Positions 25,115 to 35,475 of a stretch of 39,717 bases of DNA are shown here, piece after piece; positions within the stretch are counted from its first letter, which is position 1, and the number at the start of each line of letters is the position of its first letter. Origin of the DNA: Bacteroidetes bacterium QS_8_64_10 (GTDB lineage Bacteria; Bacteroidota; Rhodothermia; Rhodothermales; Salinibacteraceae); NCBI GenBank assembly GCA_003022505.1, contig PXTQ01000124.1, positions 1 through 39,717 of the forward strand, in the 5' to 3' direction. A model generated the notes under the pieces. It was not told where the DNA came from. It worked only from the letters and a program-made list of their open reading frames with translations, and searched no databases. The position numbers and the translations under genes were made by a program.

Positions 25115-25656
25115 TGAGCGAGCATCCCTTGCAATCGAGTGGAGGCTACAGTTTTAGCGCGGCGGTCGTGCTCGCGGTAGCCGTCGTGTTGGCGAGCGCC
25201 TGCGGCGGATCGAACCCCGAAAATGTGCCGCCCGACGAGCGCTTCGGCCATCGCTACGAGGGCGAGGGACCTGCCGAGCGCCAGACGGTCGTCGTCACGC
25301 CGCCGGAGGAGGAGCAATCGTACAATTACTACACGCCCTACATCGACTCGCTGCACGTGCGCCCGGCCCCCTTCGCGGAAGGCGTTCCGGCAAGCGAGCA
25401 GAAGGTGCCCGTCGAGATTCTCATCAAGGCAGCTTTTATCAACGGCTGCAGTGAGCTGGGCCGGGCCGACCCGGAGCGCTCCGGCAACACCGTCAACGTG
25501 GACTTTAAAGTGCGCTGGCCGAAAGGTGAGGTCTGCGCGAAGGTGAAGCGCCCCTTCCGGTTCTACCTGCGCCTGCCGGGCCGGTACGGTCCGGGCAATT
25601 ACACAGTCAAGATCAACGACGAGGACTACGCCTTTAGCATCGAGACGCCCTCGTAG
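25114..25656 (+). CDS. Predicted lipoprotein, unknown function
   Basis: A 180-residue protein with an N-terminal hydrophobic segment (SAAVVLAVAVVLASAC) ending in a lipobox LASAC; the Cys at residue 29 would be lipidated. A low-complexity Pro/Glu-rich linker follows. The C-terminal half (about 95-180) is probably an all-beta domain: KVPVEILIKAAFINGCSELG, NTVNVDFKVRWP, RFYLRLPGRYGPGNYTVKIND. The start overlaps the rsfS stop by one base. I do not recognise the family; an envelope role is inferred from the lipobox only. Confidence 0.75.
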   Translation: MSEHPLQSSGGYSFSAAVVLAVAVVLASACGGSNPENVPPDERFGHRYEGEGPAERQTVVVTPPEEEQSYNYYTPYIDSLHVRPAPFAEGVPASEQKVPVEILIKAAFINGCSELGRADPERSGNTVNVDFKVRWPKGEVCAKVKRPFRFYLRLPGRYGPGNYTVKINDEDYAFSIETPS

Positions 25657-25663
25657 GTGGTTT

Positions 25664-25687
25664 CAGGTTGGCAGGTTGCGAGTTGGG
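25664..25687. repeat. 8-bp tandem repeat, three units
   Basis: CAGGTTGG, CAGGTTGC and GAGTTGGG are consecutive 8-mers just after the lipoprotein gene. No clear inverse array is seen. The rest of the 197-bp gap up to 25853 contains nothing else I can support. Confidence 0.6.
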
Positions 25688-25853
25688 CAGTGGACCTACT
25701 GCCCCGTGCATGGTCTTCTTTTGCGAGCATGGCGAGTGGATAGACAAACGCACGCCACTTCCCATCACACACACGTCCAAAAACAGTCAGCCTGGCTTTG
25801 GCTTTTTCGACAGGCACGAGCAAAAAGTTTAGCAACCCGCTCACGGCTCAGTA

Positions 25854-26231
25854 ATGGAACGACTTTTCCTCGCAGCGGGTGCTCTGCTGGCCGGATTGGG
25901 CGTAGCCGCCGGTGCGTTCGGGGCGCACGCGCTGGAAGCGTCCGTCTCGCCGGATCGCCTTCAGACCTTCGAGACGGCGGTGCGCTATCAGATGTATCAC
26001 GCGCTGGCGCTCCTCCTGCTGGGCGTTATGCCGGCGAGCGGAGTGGAGCTGGGCGCGCTCGGAACGACGGCGGGCGTCTGCTTCACGGGGGGCGTGGTTA
26101 TCTTCTCCGGCAGCCTGTACCTGCTCGTCCTGACGGACACGCCGTGGCTGGGCGCGGTGACGCCGCTGGGCGGCGCGGCGTTTCTGGCAGGCTGGGCGGC
26201 GCTCCTGCTCGCGGTCATCCGCTCTGTATGA
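25854..26231 (+). CDS. DUF423 family small membrane protein
   Basis: A 125-residue protein with four hydrophobic segments (about 3-22, 43-60, 65-90 and 95-122). The motif GVAAGAFGAHAL near residues 15-26 and ETAVRYQMYHALALLLLG at 42-59 are diagnostic of DUF423 (YgdD-type). The function of this widespread family is not established. Start at 25854 gives the family length. Convergent with the next gene; the gap contains a 9-bp tandem array. Confidence 0.9.
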   Translation: MERLFLAAGALLAGLGVAAGAFGAHALEASVSPDRLQTFETAVRYQMYHALALLLLGVMPASGVELGALGTTAGVCFTGGVVIFSGSLYLLVLTDTPWLGAVTPLGGAAFLAGWAALLLAVIRSV

Positions 26232-26303
26232 GCAGCGGGGCGTCTTTTGCGCTACGCTGAAGAGATGAGAGTTGAAGGCCCAGCACGTCGGTCACGTCTC
26301 TTC

Positions 26304-26339
26304 GACCTGAAGGACTTGATAGACTTGATGGACGTGATA
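26304..26339. repeat. 9-bp tandem repeat, four units
   Basis: GACCTGAAG, GACTTGATA, GACTTGATG and GACGTGATA are four consecutive 9-mers in the gap between the convergent DUF423 and hypothetical genes. Confidence 0.8.
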
Positions 26340-26344
26340 GCCAT

Positions 26345-26698
26345 TCAAAACGACTCCTCGCCCTCCAGCAGCGTGAAGCTCGGCAGCAGGCTGTGCTGCG
26401 TCGCCAGCATGACGAGCACCTCGGCAGCTTCTTCGGGCACGTCGTGGCGGCTGCGCTCGCGCGTCTCCGTGGCGAGGGCATAGCCGACGGCGTTCTCCTC
26501 CGGCACCTCGTCCTCCCAGGCGGTCGCTTCCTCCACGACGAACGCACCGTGTTCGGGCGCGAAGGCGGCGACGTAGCGCTCCCGCCCTCGCTCGGCGTCC
26601 ACGAGGCTCAGGCAGCCCAGCACGTCGAGTTCCTGATCGTAGAGCAGGGTCTCGGCAATCAGGTGGCGCGTAAACAGTTCCAGCATGAAACCTTTCAT
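26345..26698 (-). CDS. Hypothetical protein downstream of lipB
   Basis: A 117-residue acidic soluble protein starting MKGFMLELFTRHLIAETLLY. No domain is recognised; it is mostly predicted helix and beta (GRERYVAAFAPEHGAFVVEE). It starts 16 bases after the lipB stop on the same strand, so co-transcription is likely. A longer reading back to 26893 would overlap lipB in another frame and is rejected. ATG at 26686 is an alternative start. Confidence 0.65.
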   Translation of the reverse strand: MKGFMLELFTRHLIAETLLYDQELDVLGCLSLVDAERGRERYVAAFAPEHGAFVVEEATAWEDEVPEENAVGYALATETRERSRHDVPEEAAEVLVMLATQHSLLPSFTLLEGEESF

Positions 26699-26714
26699 GG
26701 CGTGCGTTTCTCGT

Positions 26715-27440
26715 TCAGCGTTGCGCGTCTTTCGTCTCGTGGAACGCCTCCAGCACGTCGCTCGGGCGGTTGGCGCGGCGCACGTCCACCTCAAAGCAGT
26801 CCGCAAAGTGGCGAAGCAGGTGCGCTTGCACATCGTCCTCATCGACGGGCGCGCCCAGCTCGCGTTCGAGCGACGTGACGCCCCGGTCGTCAATACCGCA
26901 GGGCACGATGTGACCGAAGAAGCGGAGGTCGGTGTTGGCGTTGAGGGCGAGGCCGTGCATCGTCACCCAGCGGCTGCACCGGATGCCCATGGCGCAGACC
27001 TTACGCTCCGGGCCGCGCTCGTCCGGCCCAATCCAGACGCCCGTGCGCCCCTCCACGCGATTGCCGCGCACGCCGTACTCGGCGCAGGTGCGGATGACGA
27101 CCTCTTCGAGCGTGCGCAGGTAGCGGCCCAGATCCGTAAAGAGGCGGTCGAGGTCAAGGATCGGGTAGGCCACGAGCTGACCGGGGCCGTGGTAGGTGAT
27201 GTCGCCGCCCCGGTCGATCTCGTGAAACGACGCGCCGCGCTCGGCCAGTTCGTCCTCACCGAGCAGCAGGTTCGCCGGATCGCCGCTCTTGCCGAGCGTG
27301 TAGACGGGCGGGTGCTCCACCAGCAAGAGCAAATGAGGCACGGTTTCGCCGTCTCGCTTGGCCTCGATGAGCCGCTGCTGGAGCCGCTGCTGGAGCGACC
27401 ACGTGGGCGCGTAGTCGCGGCGGCCTAACTCGCAGGCCAT
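26715..27440 (-). CDS. lipB: Octanoyltransferase LipB
   Basis: LipB moves octanoate from acyl carrier protein to the lipoyl domains of 2-oxoacid dehydrogenases and GcvH, the first step of de novo lipoate synthesis. It is 241 residues long, with LLLVEHPPVYTLGKSG (39-53), RGGDITYHGPGQLVAYP (77-93), the catalytic Lys147 in RKVCAMGIRCSRWVTMHGLALN and the catalytic Cys181 in VPCGIDDRGVTS. Start ATG 27440 is chosen because MACELGRRDY matches the normal LipB opening. Twenty extra codons upstream (to 27500) are encoded by an 8-bp tandem repeat and look like non-coding sequence. Confidence 0.94.
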   Translation of the reverse strand: MACELGRRDYAPTWSLQQRLQQRLIEAKRDGETVPHLLLLVEHPPVYTLGKSGDPANLLLGEDELAERGASFHEIDRGGDITYHGPGQLVAYPILDLDRLFTDLGRYLRTLEEVVIRTCAEYGVRGNRVEGRTGVWIGPDERGPERKVCAMGIRCSRWVTMHGLALNANTDLRFFGHIVPCGIDDRGVTSLERELGAPVDEDDVQAHLLRHFADCFEVDVRRANRPSDVLEAFHETKDAQR

Positions 27441-27457
27441 CACCCCGGCGGTGCGAT

Positions 27458-27497
27458 GCGTTTCTTCGTTTCTGTGTTTTCGCGTCTTCGCCTTTTT
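27458..27497. repeat. 8-bp tandem repeat, five units, upstream of lipB
   Basis: GCGTTTCT, TCGTTTCT, GTGTTTTC, GCGTCTTC and GCCTTTTT are consecutive 8-mers. On the minus strand they form a run of codons rich in Lys, Arg and Glu in frame with lipB. Confidence 0.75.
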
Positions 27498-27563
27498 CAT
27501 TCGCCTATCGCTCCTTCCGCTTCGTGACGTTTACAGCTGACACGCGCTGCTTGTTTTTGGGGA

Positions 27564-27583
27564 AGACGCGGCGTGCCGCGTCT
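27564..27583. terminator. Perfect 9-bp hairpin downstream of sprA
   Basis: AGACGCGGC (27564-27572) and GCCGCGTCT (27575-27583) form a perfect stem with a 2-base loop, about 50 bases after the sprA stop on the minus strand. The typical word GAGACGCGGC...GCCGCGTCTC is also known as a dispersed palindrome. No U-tract follows, so a terminator role is only positional. Confidence 0.45.
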
Positions 27584-27599
27584 CTACGAACACGCTCCA

Positions 27600-27631
27600 T
27601 CGCTTCGTCCTTCCGTCCTCTCGTCCCTTCG
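27600..27631. repeat. 8-bp tandem repeat, four units, next to the sprA stop
   Basis: TCGCTTCG, TCCTTCCG, TCCTCTCG and TCCCTTCG are consecutive 8-mers ending four bases before the sprA stop codon (27635). The unit family is the reverse complement of that at 9718-9757. Confidence 0.85.
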
Positions 27632-27634
27632 TAA

Positions 27635-30600
27635 TCAGTTTTGGATGCTGACGCGAATGTTGACGCCGCCGTCGAGGCGGGTGGTGGAAGGGCGCTGGCT
27701 CTTTTCACTACTGAGCTTCTCGTAGGTCATTGTAAAGTCCGCCGAGACGCGGTTGCTGATGGTATACGAGATGCGCGGCGAGACGTTAATGCGCGAAGAT
27801 CGCTTCAGTTGATTCCGGTTGCTGCCCTGTTTCAGCGCGTTTCCGATGTCGTACTGATAGGGACCGGATTGAGCCGCTTCGCCGAGCGCGTTTTCGAGGC
27901 GATAGCGCGAGTTGTCGTTCAGGGCATAGGAAGCGGAAACCGAGAACTGAATCGTATTGTTGAGGCGCTCGATGGGCAAAAACGGGATGTTCAGGCCTTG
28001 TCGCTGGTACGAGGCATTGAACTGGATCTTGTTTTGCTTCTGCTCGCCGACGGTTTTGTTGCCGGGGCTGAACGAGTAGACGTTGCTCTTCGTCCAGGAG
28101 ATGCTGGTCTGCAAGTTGCCGTTCCAGGAAATGTCGAGGCCCACCAGCGGGCTGAACTGCTCGTTCACGTTCATCCGGCTGATGCGAAACGGCAAGGGAT
28201 CGTACTCCACCTGTCTGTTGGCAAACGGGAAGCTGGCCGTGGCGGAAGAGGAGAACTCGCTGCGATAGCCGGACTGATACGTGGCGTTGTAGCCGTGCTT
28301 GAGCGAGGCGCGCTGCACCCAGTCGGTGATGAAGGGCCACTGCGAGATGCCGGAGGAGGTGATGCGCCAGCCGGGCATGGGGAAGGGGAGAAGACCCCGA
28401 CCGTCTATCGCCCCGAAGCTGGTCACGTAGGCGCTGCGGAAGTCATTGATCGTCGTCTCTTCGGTCAGCACGGTGCGCCCGTCGCTGTTTCCGAGTGAGT
28501 CCTTGATGACGTTGCCGTCCTCCTGGAAGTCCCCCCGGAGCGCTTCAAGCTGGCTCTCGAAGAAGGAGCGGTAGGAGCCGCCGAAGGCCCACGTAGAGGC
28601 GCGGTTGGTACCGTTGCGGTTGGGTGCTTCGCCGATGCAGGCAGGGTTCTGAGTGGCCTGCTCAGTTTCACGCGGGGCAAAGCCGCAGCCCTGCCGATTC
28701 AGGTCCAAGTTGTAGGTCGTGCTGGAGCGCTGATCCCACTCGGTGTTCCAGGTCAGGTTGATCTGGAGGTTGTCGCTGGGCGAGACCGTGGCGTTGGCCG
28801 AAAGCTTGTTGCCGTTGGTCAGCTCGTCCTGCACGCGCAGCGTCGAGTCCATGACGCGGAAGCCCGACGTAGGGTCGAGTTGGCGGTTGAAACCGAACCG
28901 GTAGCTGAAAGGAGGAGCATTGCCCTGAAAGGCGTCCCAGAGGCCGTAGCCGCCCTCCACGCCCTCGATGCCGCCGCTCGAGCCGTACTGCGCGCGCCCC
29001 ACGTGGGAGGCGCTCCCCGACCGGTTGTTTGTGTAGTTGAGGCTTACGTTTTGCACGCTGGTAACGGCCAGCACGCTGCGGCGCAGCACGCTGCTCGGCT
29101 CCGGTAGGTAGGCGATCAGGTCGTCTATCACATTGCTGCTCAGGCTGTCGCTCGGCGCGCCCTTCTGCTGCCCGCCGCCGGCGGCGGCAGTAGTATCCGC
29201 CGGAGCCTGCCGGCCCTGGCCTTGCTGCTGATTCTTGTTTTGCTGCTCGCGCGCCTCGGCTTCGCGCTGCTTCTGCTTTTCGCGCTGCTCCGCCTTTTTC
29301 TGCTTCTCTTCCATTCGCGTGTAGAAATCAAACTTGCGCAGCAGCTTCTGCGGTTGAATTTCCAGCCCCGTCTTGATGCTGGAGTTGACGCTGATATTCG
29401 CGCCGGTGCGGTTGCCGATGGCCCCGTTCGTCCAGTTGTAATTCGCACTGTAATTCAGGTCCTGCGGCTTGATCCAGTCCAGCCATTTGAGGTCGCGCAA
29501 GAATTGCAGGCTCAGCGTCGTGTTGAAGCGCTGGCCGTGGCCTTTCGTATGCACGTCGCCGGGGTCGCTAAAGAGACGGTTCGCCACGCCGCGCGTGGAA
29601 ACCACGTTGAGGCTGTCGCGCTGGTAGGCGGTCATGCCACGGGAGAGCGTGTCTTCCACGTTGTTGGCGCGCGCGTCCGAGATAGTCCTCACGCGGCGGC
29701 CCGTAGAGTCGGTGACGACGACGCTGTACATCGAATCGGCGGAGAGCGGCTTGAGGCTCTGGTTGGTATTCGAGTCGAAGTTCATGCTGAGAAACTCGAA
29801 CGGGCTGTACCGGATGCCGCCGTTGCGTTTGTGCGTGAAGCCCTGCTGGTCGCGCAGTTCGTAGCGCACGCTGGGCGGCAGCGTGCTGGCGCCGGGGGTC
29901 GGGCTGGGACGATCCTTCGAGGCGCTGTAATGGCGCCGCGCCTGGCCCCCGAACCGGACCGAAGACGGGGCGTAGTTGAGCGCCAGATCCGACAGCAGGC
30001 CCACCACCGGCGCTCCCTCCAGAAAGCCGAAGGGGCTTACCGTGTGCGGATTGGCGCTCACTTTGTAATCGAGCGAGGCGTCCCACTCCCACGAGTCGTC
30101 GCGCTGCTCTCTTGGAGAAGCTGACGGACATGGAGCGCGACACCCGGTGCTTCTGGGCCGCGCGGAGGGCGTCATTGCGGGCTTCGGAGTCGTCCAGCTG
30201 GTCGAGGATCTCGGAGACGCGGATGTCGCCCCGGCTGGGCGCGAACTCCGGCGTCGAGGTGTTGGAACTGAGCTGAAAGCTGAAGGGGATGCGCCAGCCG
30301 TAGCGCGCCGGCAGCAACTTGTCGAGGTAAAATTGCGAGTCGAGCGTCCAGTTGAACCTGTTGACCTGCTGGCGGTCGCCGAGGGTGCTGTTGAGCGAGC
30401 CGAAGCCGGACGTGCGCCGCCGGAAGTTGCCGCGCAACGTGCCGAAGTCGGCCAGCTTGATGTTGGCGTTCGCCAGGCCCGCCCAGCCGGGTTTCTGATC
30501 GTAGCCGGCGACGCGCAACTCGTTGATCCACACCTCCAGGCGGCGCAGCGCGCGGCTGCCCACCTCGGCGTCGTAGCGCACGCCCACGACCATCGTCTCG

Positions 30601-33600
30601 ATCTTGCCCAGCGAGGGGTTGCCCTTCACGGCGAGGCGCGTTCCGGGCGGCGCAAAGCAGGTCGACACAATCGGCTCGCCGTCTTCCCCGAGCCGATCGC
30701 TCCAGAACAGGCTGTCGCGCGGGGCGCTACGGTTGTTGCGCACGAACTTGAGCTGGTTCAGGGCGCTGCGCTCGATGTTGACGGAGTTGAGGTCGAGCGG
30801 GCCTTGCCGGTCGGGGCAGGCGGGGTCGCCCCCGTCGTACGGCTGATTGGTCTGCCAGAGATCGTTTTGCTGCTGCACGGTGTATTCGCCGGCAGTCACC
30901 GTCGGCTCGCTGGGCGTAAGCGGCTGCTCGTACTCGTAGTAGTCGGTCGTCTGATTCGCGCCCAGCCGCACAAACAGCTTGACGTGCTCGCGCGCCTCCT
31001 CCGGGACGGTGCGGAGCAGCTGCCCGCCGACGCGCCCGTCCATGTGCACGAACATCCGCAGGTTGGAGTACTTGAGAAGGTTGAGACCTTGATTGAAGGT
31101 TTTGTAGATGGCGCGCTGCTGTTGCGGGCGTAAGTTTTCCACGCGCATCACCAGCGACTGCTCCCGCGTCACCTGCGCGCGCCCGCTGCCGCCCGCCGAG
31201 GGCGACTGATACTTGCGCACGGTGCCGAGCGGGGGGGCGTAGGTGCTGCTGTTTTCTTCGTTGTTGGCGCTGGAGATGGAGAGGCGTGTCTCGTCGGCAC
31301 CGGGAGCGCATGGTGACGGGATTGCGGTGGCCCGTCGTCCACAGCCGGAGGTTCTCGACGAGGCTGAAATCCTGCTTGTCGCCGACGTTGCGCGTGGGCT
31401 TCTGCACCGGGATGCGCACCAGATACCAGTCGTCGGAGGTCTGGCCGCTCTCGTTGCTAATTTTATTAATGACGTAGTCGTCCGGGTTATTGTTGGCCGC
31501 GAGTTCGTCCAGGCGGTCGGGCGCGAGCGGTAGCTCGTACTGAAAGTAGCTGTTGTCCGTGTCGAGCGAGGAGTTGCGGTTCAGGTCCTCACCGTCCGGA
31601 AAGCGCGAGTTGCCGCGCTCGCCGGGCCCGACCTCGTCCTGGCTCTCGTAGCTGTTGAGTTCCTGCCCGGCAAAGTAGTGCGTGAAGCGCTCCTGCAGGC
31701 GGCTCTCGCCGTTGAAGAAGTCGCTCGCGTAGTTGTGGTAGTCATCACCCGACGGGTCCTGGCGAGCGCGATCGACGGCCTCCTCGCAGGGGGCCGTCGT
31801 GCAGCTGTTCGCCATCTCGGTCAAAATCTGATCGTACACCGCCTGCTCGGACAGTTGTTGCCCGTCTTCGGTCACGTAATCTTGCGGAGCGTAAGAGGCC
31901 AGCCCGTCCAGGCCCAAGTCCTCGGTGCGCTGCGGCGAGTCTTCGCTGATGTCCAGCCCGCCGCTCACTGAACCGCCGCCGATCCGGCTCATGGAATCCA
32001 CCAGGCTGGTCGTGCTGAGATCGTTGATGCCGAGGCCGTCTTCCCGGTTGTACTCGCCGTTCGGAATCACGTCCTCAGAGACGGAGCCGAGGTCCAGGAC
32101 GAGGCGCCCGTCGGAGGAGGCGTTTTCGACGTGATACGGCTTGAAGACGAACTCGACGAACTCAATATTTTTGAGGTTAAAGTCGTTGTAGCCTTCGGGC
32201 AGGTTGAGCGTGATGCCGCCCCAGGTCTGTTTGGGGTTGTTGAGGAAGTCCTGGAGGTTGCGGTTGTAGTTGTAGGGGCCGCGCTCGTTCGGGTTGAAGT
32301 ACACGTCGAACGGACTGATCCGGTTGTCGCCGCGCTGCTGATCGGGCTTGTTGGGAAAGACCTGCTTTTGCGGGGGCCGCACGACGGCAGCCGTGAGGTT
32401 GGTGTCGTCACCGAGGCGCTGGACGATGTTCTGGTTGAGCTTGTACCAGCCCATCGAGGCGCGCCAGTTGGAGCGGGTGCGTTCGTCGCCCAGGCCGGGC
32501 CGAGGGGTGGGGAGACCTTCGAGCCGGACGGGGGCAGCGGAGAGGTGCCAGGAGCCGGGTGAGGTCAGCGAGAAGGTGTTCTCGAAGCCTTCGAAGTCGT
32601 CGATGTAGGATATGCCCTCCAGCTCGTCGGACTTAAAGTCCAGCCCTTCCGCTTGTAGCTTCTCGCGGGAGCGCTCGAAGGCGACCGTTTCGCCGTGGCC
32701 GGGGCGCAGGTGCGCCACCTCGCCGCTCACGCTGATGGCGCTGGGGGCTTTCGTCTGTACCAGCGGCAGCGCGTCTACGGCCCACGTGAGCCAGCGCGGT
32801 TCCAGCTCCAGGCTGCCGTCGATGCCCAGAATCGTGTTGGAAACGGGTTCTTCGCCGACGCGAAACTTGTCGACGGGCGAACGCTGCGTCAGGCGCATGG
32901 CCGTTGCGCCGAGCGAGAATCGCTTGCCGAGCTTGTAGTCAGCGCGCGCGCCCAGAAGCGTTTTCTTCTGCACGTTGAACAGCTTGTTTTGCTCGTAGTC
33001 GATCTGAATGTCGCTCCCGGAGGAGAGATAGCGCGGATTCGTAATCGTCACCGTGCCGCCCTGATAGTCCACCACGTAATCCTGGCCTTCCTGAAGTTCG
33101 GTGCCGTTGGAGGTGACGCGCACCGAGCCTTCGACGAGGCCGGAGAAGGCTTTCAGATCGTAGAAGCTGGGCTGGTCGCCCTTGTACGAGCCTTCGATGT
33201 TGTAGATGTTCTGATCGAGGTTTCGCTCGGCCGTCGACTTCTTTTCGAGATAAAGATCGTTAAAGACGTACTTGTTCACCAACTCGTCGCCGCCGCTTTC
33301 TTCCCTGACGACGTTTTCGAGACGCTTCCCGAACGGCTCCAGGTACGGAAAGATGACGAGGCCGTCTTGCTGATCAAGCGTGTACGGGGTCATGTCGAAC
33401 TCGGTGTCCGGTCCTTCCTGGCCGTCTGAGTTCTGGCGGTCCAGGCCCAGCTGATGAAGAAGCCGCTCGCTCGTAGACAGGCCCTCCAGGGTGGTTTGTT
33501 GCGTGGAGCCGGACGGCTCGTAGTAGATGTTGAGATCGAAGCTGGAGGGCTGCAGGTTCGTGGGCCGCAGGAGCTTGAGAACGAGGTGGTCTTCATCCGT

Positions 33601-35096
33601 CGACCCGGTGGACCCGCCGGACTCTTGCAAGAAGTCGCCGATCTTGACGGTGCCGCTGGTGGTTCCGTACTCGAAGGCCACGGCCAGGGCCTGATTCTCT
33701 TTGAGACGCTGATTGAGTGAGATATAGCCGAGGTTCTCGTGCAACTTGTAATCCTGATTCGGCTCCAACAGCTTAAAGTTAGTGCCGATCTGGTAGTTGT
33801 TGTCGCGCAGGTTAATCTCCTCGAAGAACGTCCGGGGATTGGCGTTGCCGGGCCGCACGCGATTTTCCAACTCGCTGGATTCGTACTGGTCCCGGCCCGG
33901 AGCCGGGAGGGCCTTCTGCGTGTAGTTGCGCGGGTTGCCTTCTAAAATCTCGTTGCTTTGCTCGCCGAGGTCCACCATCGCCACGGCGCTGCGCGTTTCG
34001 TCCTGCTGGTTGGTTTGCTGCAGGCGCCATACCTCAATGCGTTCGATCTTGTTAAAACCCTGCTGGAGCGTCAGCGTGTTGGAATTGGCGTGTGCGTCTT
34101 CCCAGGCGTTGCGGAAAAAGTAGCTCAGGAAGAAGTGCTTGCGATCGTCGTATTCGGTCGGCCCCAGCTCGAATTCCTGCTTCTGCACGCCGCCTTCGAG
34201 CGAGAGCGAGTTGGACTGCCCCTCTTGCTGGCTCGCAATGGTGGTCAGGCGCACGCCGCCGAACTGAAACTCGCTTTTGATGCCGAAGAGCTTCTGCCCG
34301 CCGTTAATCAGGGTGGTGGGCGTTTGCAGGAGCACGTTGCCAGCCTCTACGTTCTGGAGAATGTCGTCTTCGTAGCCGGTATAGTCGAGCTTGAGCTGGT
34401 TCTGGTAGTCAAACTGGCTCTGCGTGTCCCAGTCCACGTTCACGCGCAGCTTGTCGCCGATGGTGCCGGTGATGCCAAGCCGAAGGTCTTGCTTGAAAGC
34501 GGGATCGATGGAGCCGACCTGGCCGGTCTGGGCGGCAAACTGGTCGCTGTACCGGTAGTTGAAACCAGCGTGGACCTGCGCCTCGCCGCGAGCGCGCAGG
34601 TCCACCTGCGGCTTGCCGAAGATGGTAGAGAAGGCGCTGGAGCGCCCGCCCGGCACGTCGATGTTGAAGCCCAGCCCGCCGCCTTCTTCCTGGCGACGCC
34701 CGGCATGAACGGTCGCTGGCGAGGCGGGAGCGCGCTCGCCTCCTGCCCGAACAGGGAGTCGGTGCCGATCTCGCGGCGGTTGCGGATCGGCTTCAGGTAG
34801 CGCCGGGTGAGGCGAAACGAATCAATGGGGGCGGCGGCTACGGAGTCGGAATCGGCGGGCGCGGGCTGGGCCAGGCGCACCGAGTCTGAGTCGGCAGGCG
34901 CGGGCCGGGCGAGGCGGACGGAGTCGGTGTCGGCGGGGGCAACGGAGATCGAGCGCCACGACGGACGCACGGACGGAGCGGGGCTGGTGGAGGCCACGCT
35001 GAGCAGCGCGGCCACGATGACGAGCGCGGCAGCTGCGGGCATCAGGAGCATCCGCCGGAGCGCGCGCTTCCGGTTGCCAGGCGAGAAAAGAGGCAC
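27635..35096 (-). pseudogene. sprA: SprA-type T9SS outer-membrane translocon, disrupted at three internal joins
   Basis: SprA (Sov) is the giant 36-strand barrel through which type IX secretion exports proteins; it is also needed for gliding in some relatives. About 2490 codons span the gene. A signal sequence and Pro/Ser-rich repeats start at 35096 (MPLFSPGNRKR). LGFNIDVPGGRSSAFSTIFG near 34,650 and LENRLRLWTTGH-like, QLDDSEARNDALR and QRDDSWEWDASLDYKV segments are typical. The reading frame changes at about 34,690-34,708, 31,290-31,311 and 30,104-30,116. At each place residues expected in the family are missing: perhaps 70-100, 30-40 and 50-60, from memory of relatives. The C-terminal part from about 30,100 to 27,635 is one intact frame with barrel-like strands. 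Confidence 0.82.
34843..34959. repeat. 39-bp tandem repeat in the SprA N-terminus
   Basis: Units begin at 34843, 34882 and 34921 with GAGTCGGAATCGGC-type sequence; the first two are full 39-bp copies and the third decays. They encode RLAxPAPADSDSV repeats of 13 residues, a flexible linker after the signal sequence. Confidence 0.75.
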
Positions 35097-35475
35097 GTAT
35101 CTGCGGCTTAAGCTTTGTTCGACAGGCCGACCTCGCAGTGCAAACTCACGCCGGCACTGCCAAAAACGGGCGGATAACTACGTATGGTCGCTGTCGTAAC
35201 GCTTTGCGCAAATATGCCGTTCTCTGCTTTGTTGAAAAAGTGCGCGCGCCAGAAAGGGTAAGCGCCTGAGCAAAAGTAACCGGCCCGCTGCTTTCTTCTG
35301 GCCTGAGACGTAAGTGGGCGAACGAGATAACTGCTACGTTTTACGACCCATTACCCGGTAAGGGCAAGCAGTAACAGGATCGTCGTTCTTTTGTTCGCAT
35401 CGTGCATCTTTTTTGACCCGTCCGGTTGCGCGAGCCGAACGGCCCCGTGGGGAGGGGAGCGGAATCGCCCGTCGC
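35097..35475. other. Intergenic region between S41 peptidase and sprA
   Basis: No gene is seen in 379 bases. At 35263-35282 is CGCCTGAGCAAAAGTAACCG, resembling 24476-24497. Around 35350-35361 is a small palindrome TTACCCGGTAA, inside a longer TAACTGCT...AGCAGTAA pair. The sprA promoter should lie here, but I cannot place it. Confidence 0.5.

Noticed and set aside
26699..26893. N-terminal extension of the hypothetical protein after lipB
   Set aside because: It would lie inside lipB in another frame and has shadow-like composition; ATG at 26698 fits the gap.
34440..34690. Continuation of the sprA start frame beyond the first join
   Set aside because: The recognisable SprA sequence (FNIDVPGG onward) is in another frame from about 34,690; the continued frame is a shadow.
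30104..34708. Programmed frameshifting in sprA
   Set aside because: No slippery sequence was noticed at the joins, and residues normally present are missing, which frameshifting cannot explain.
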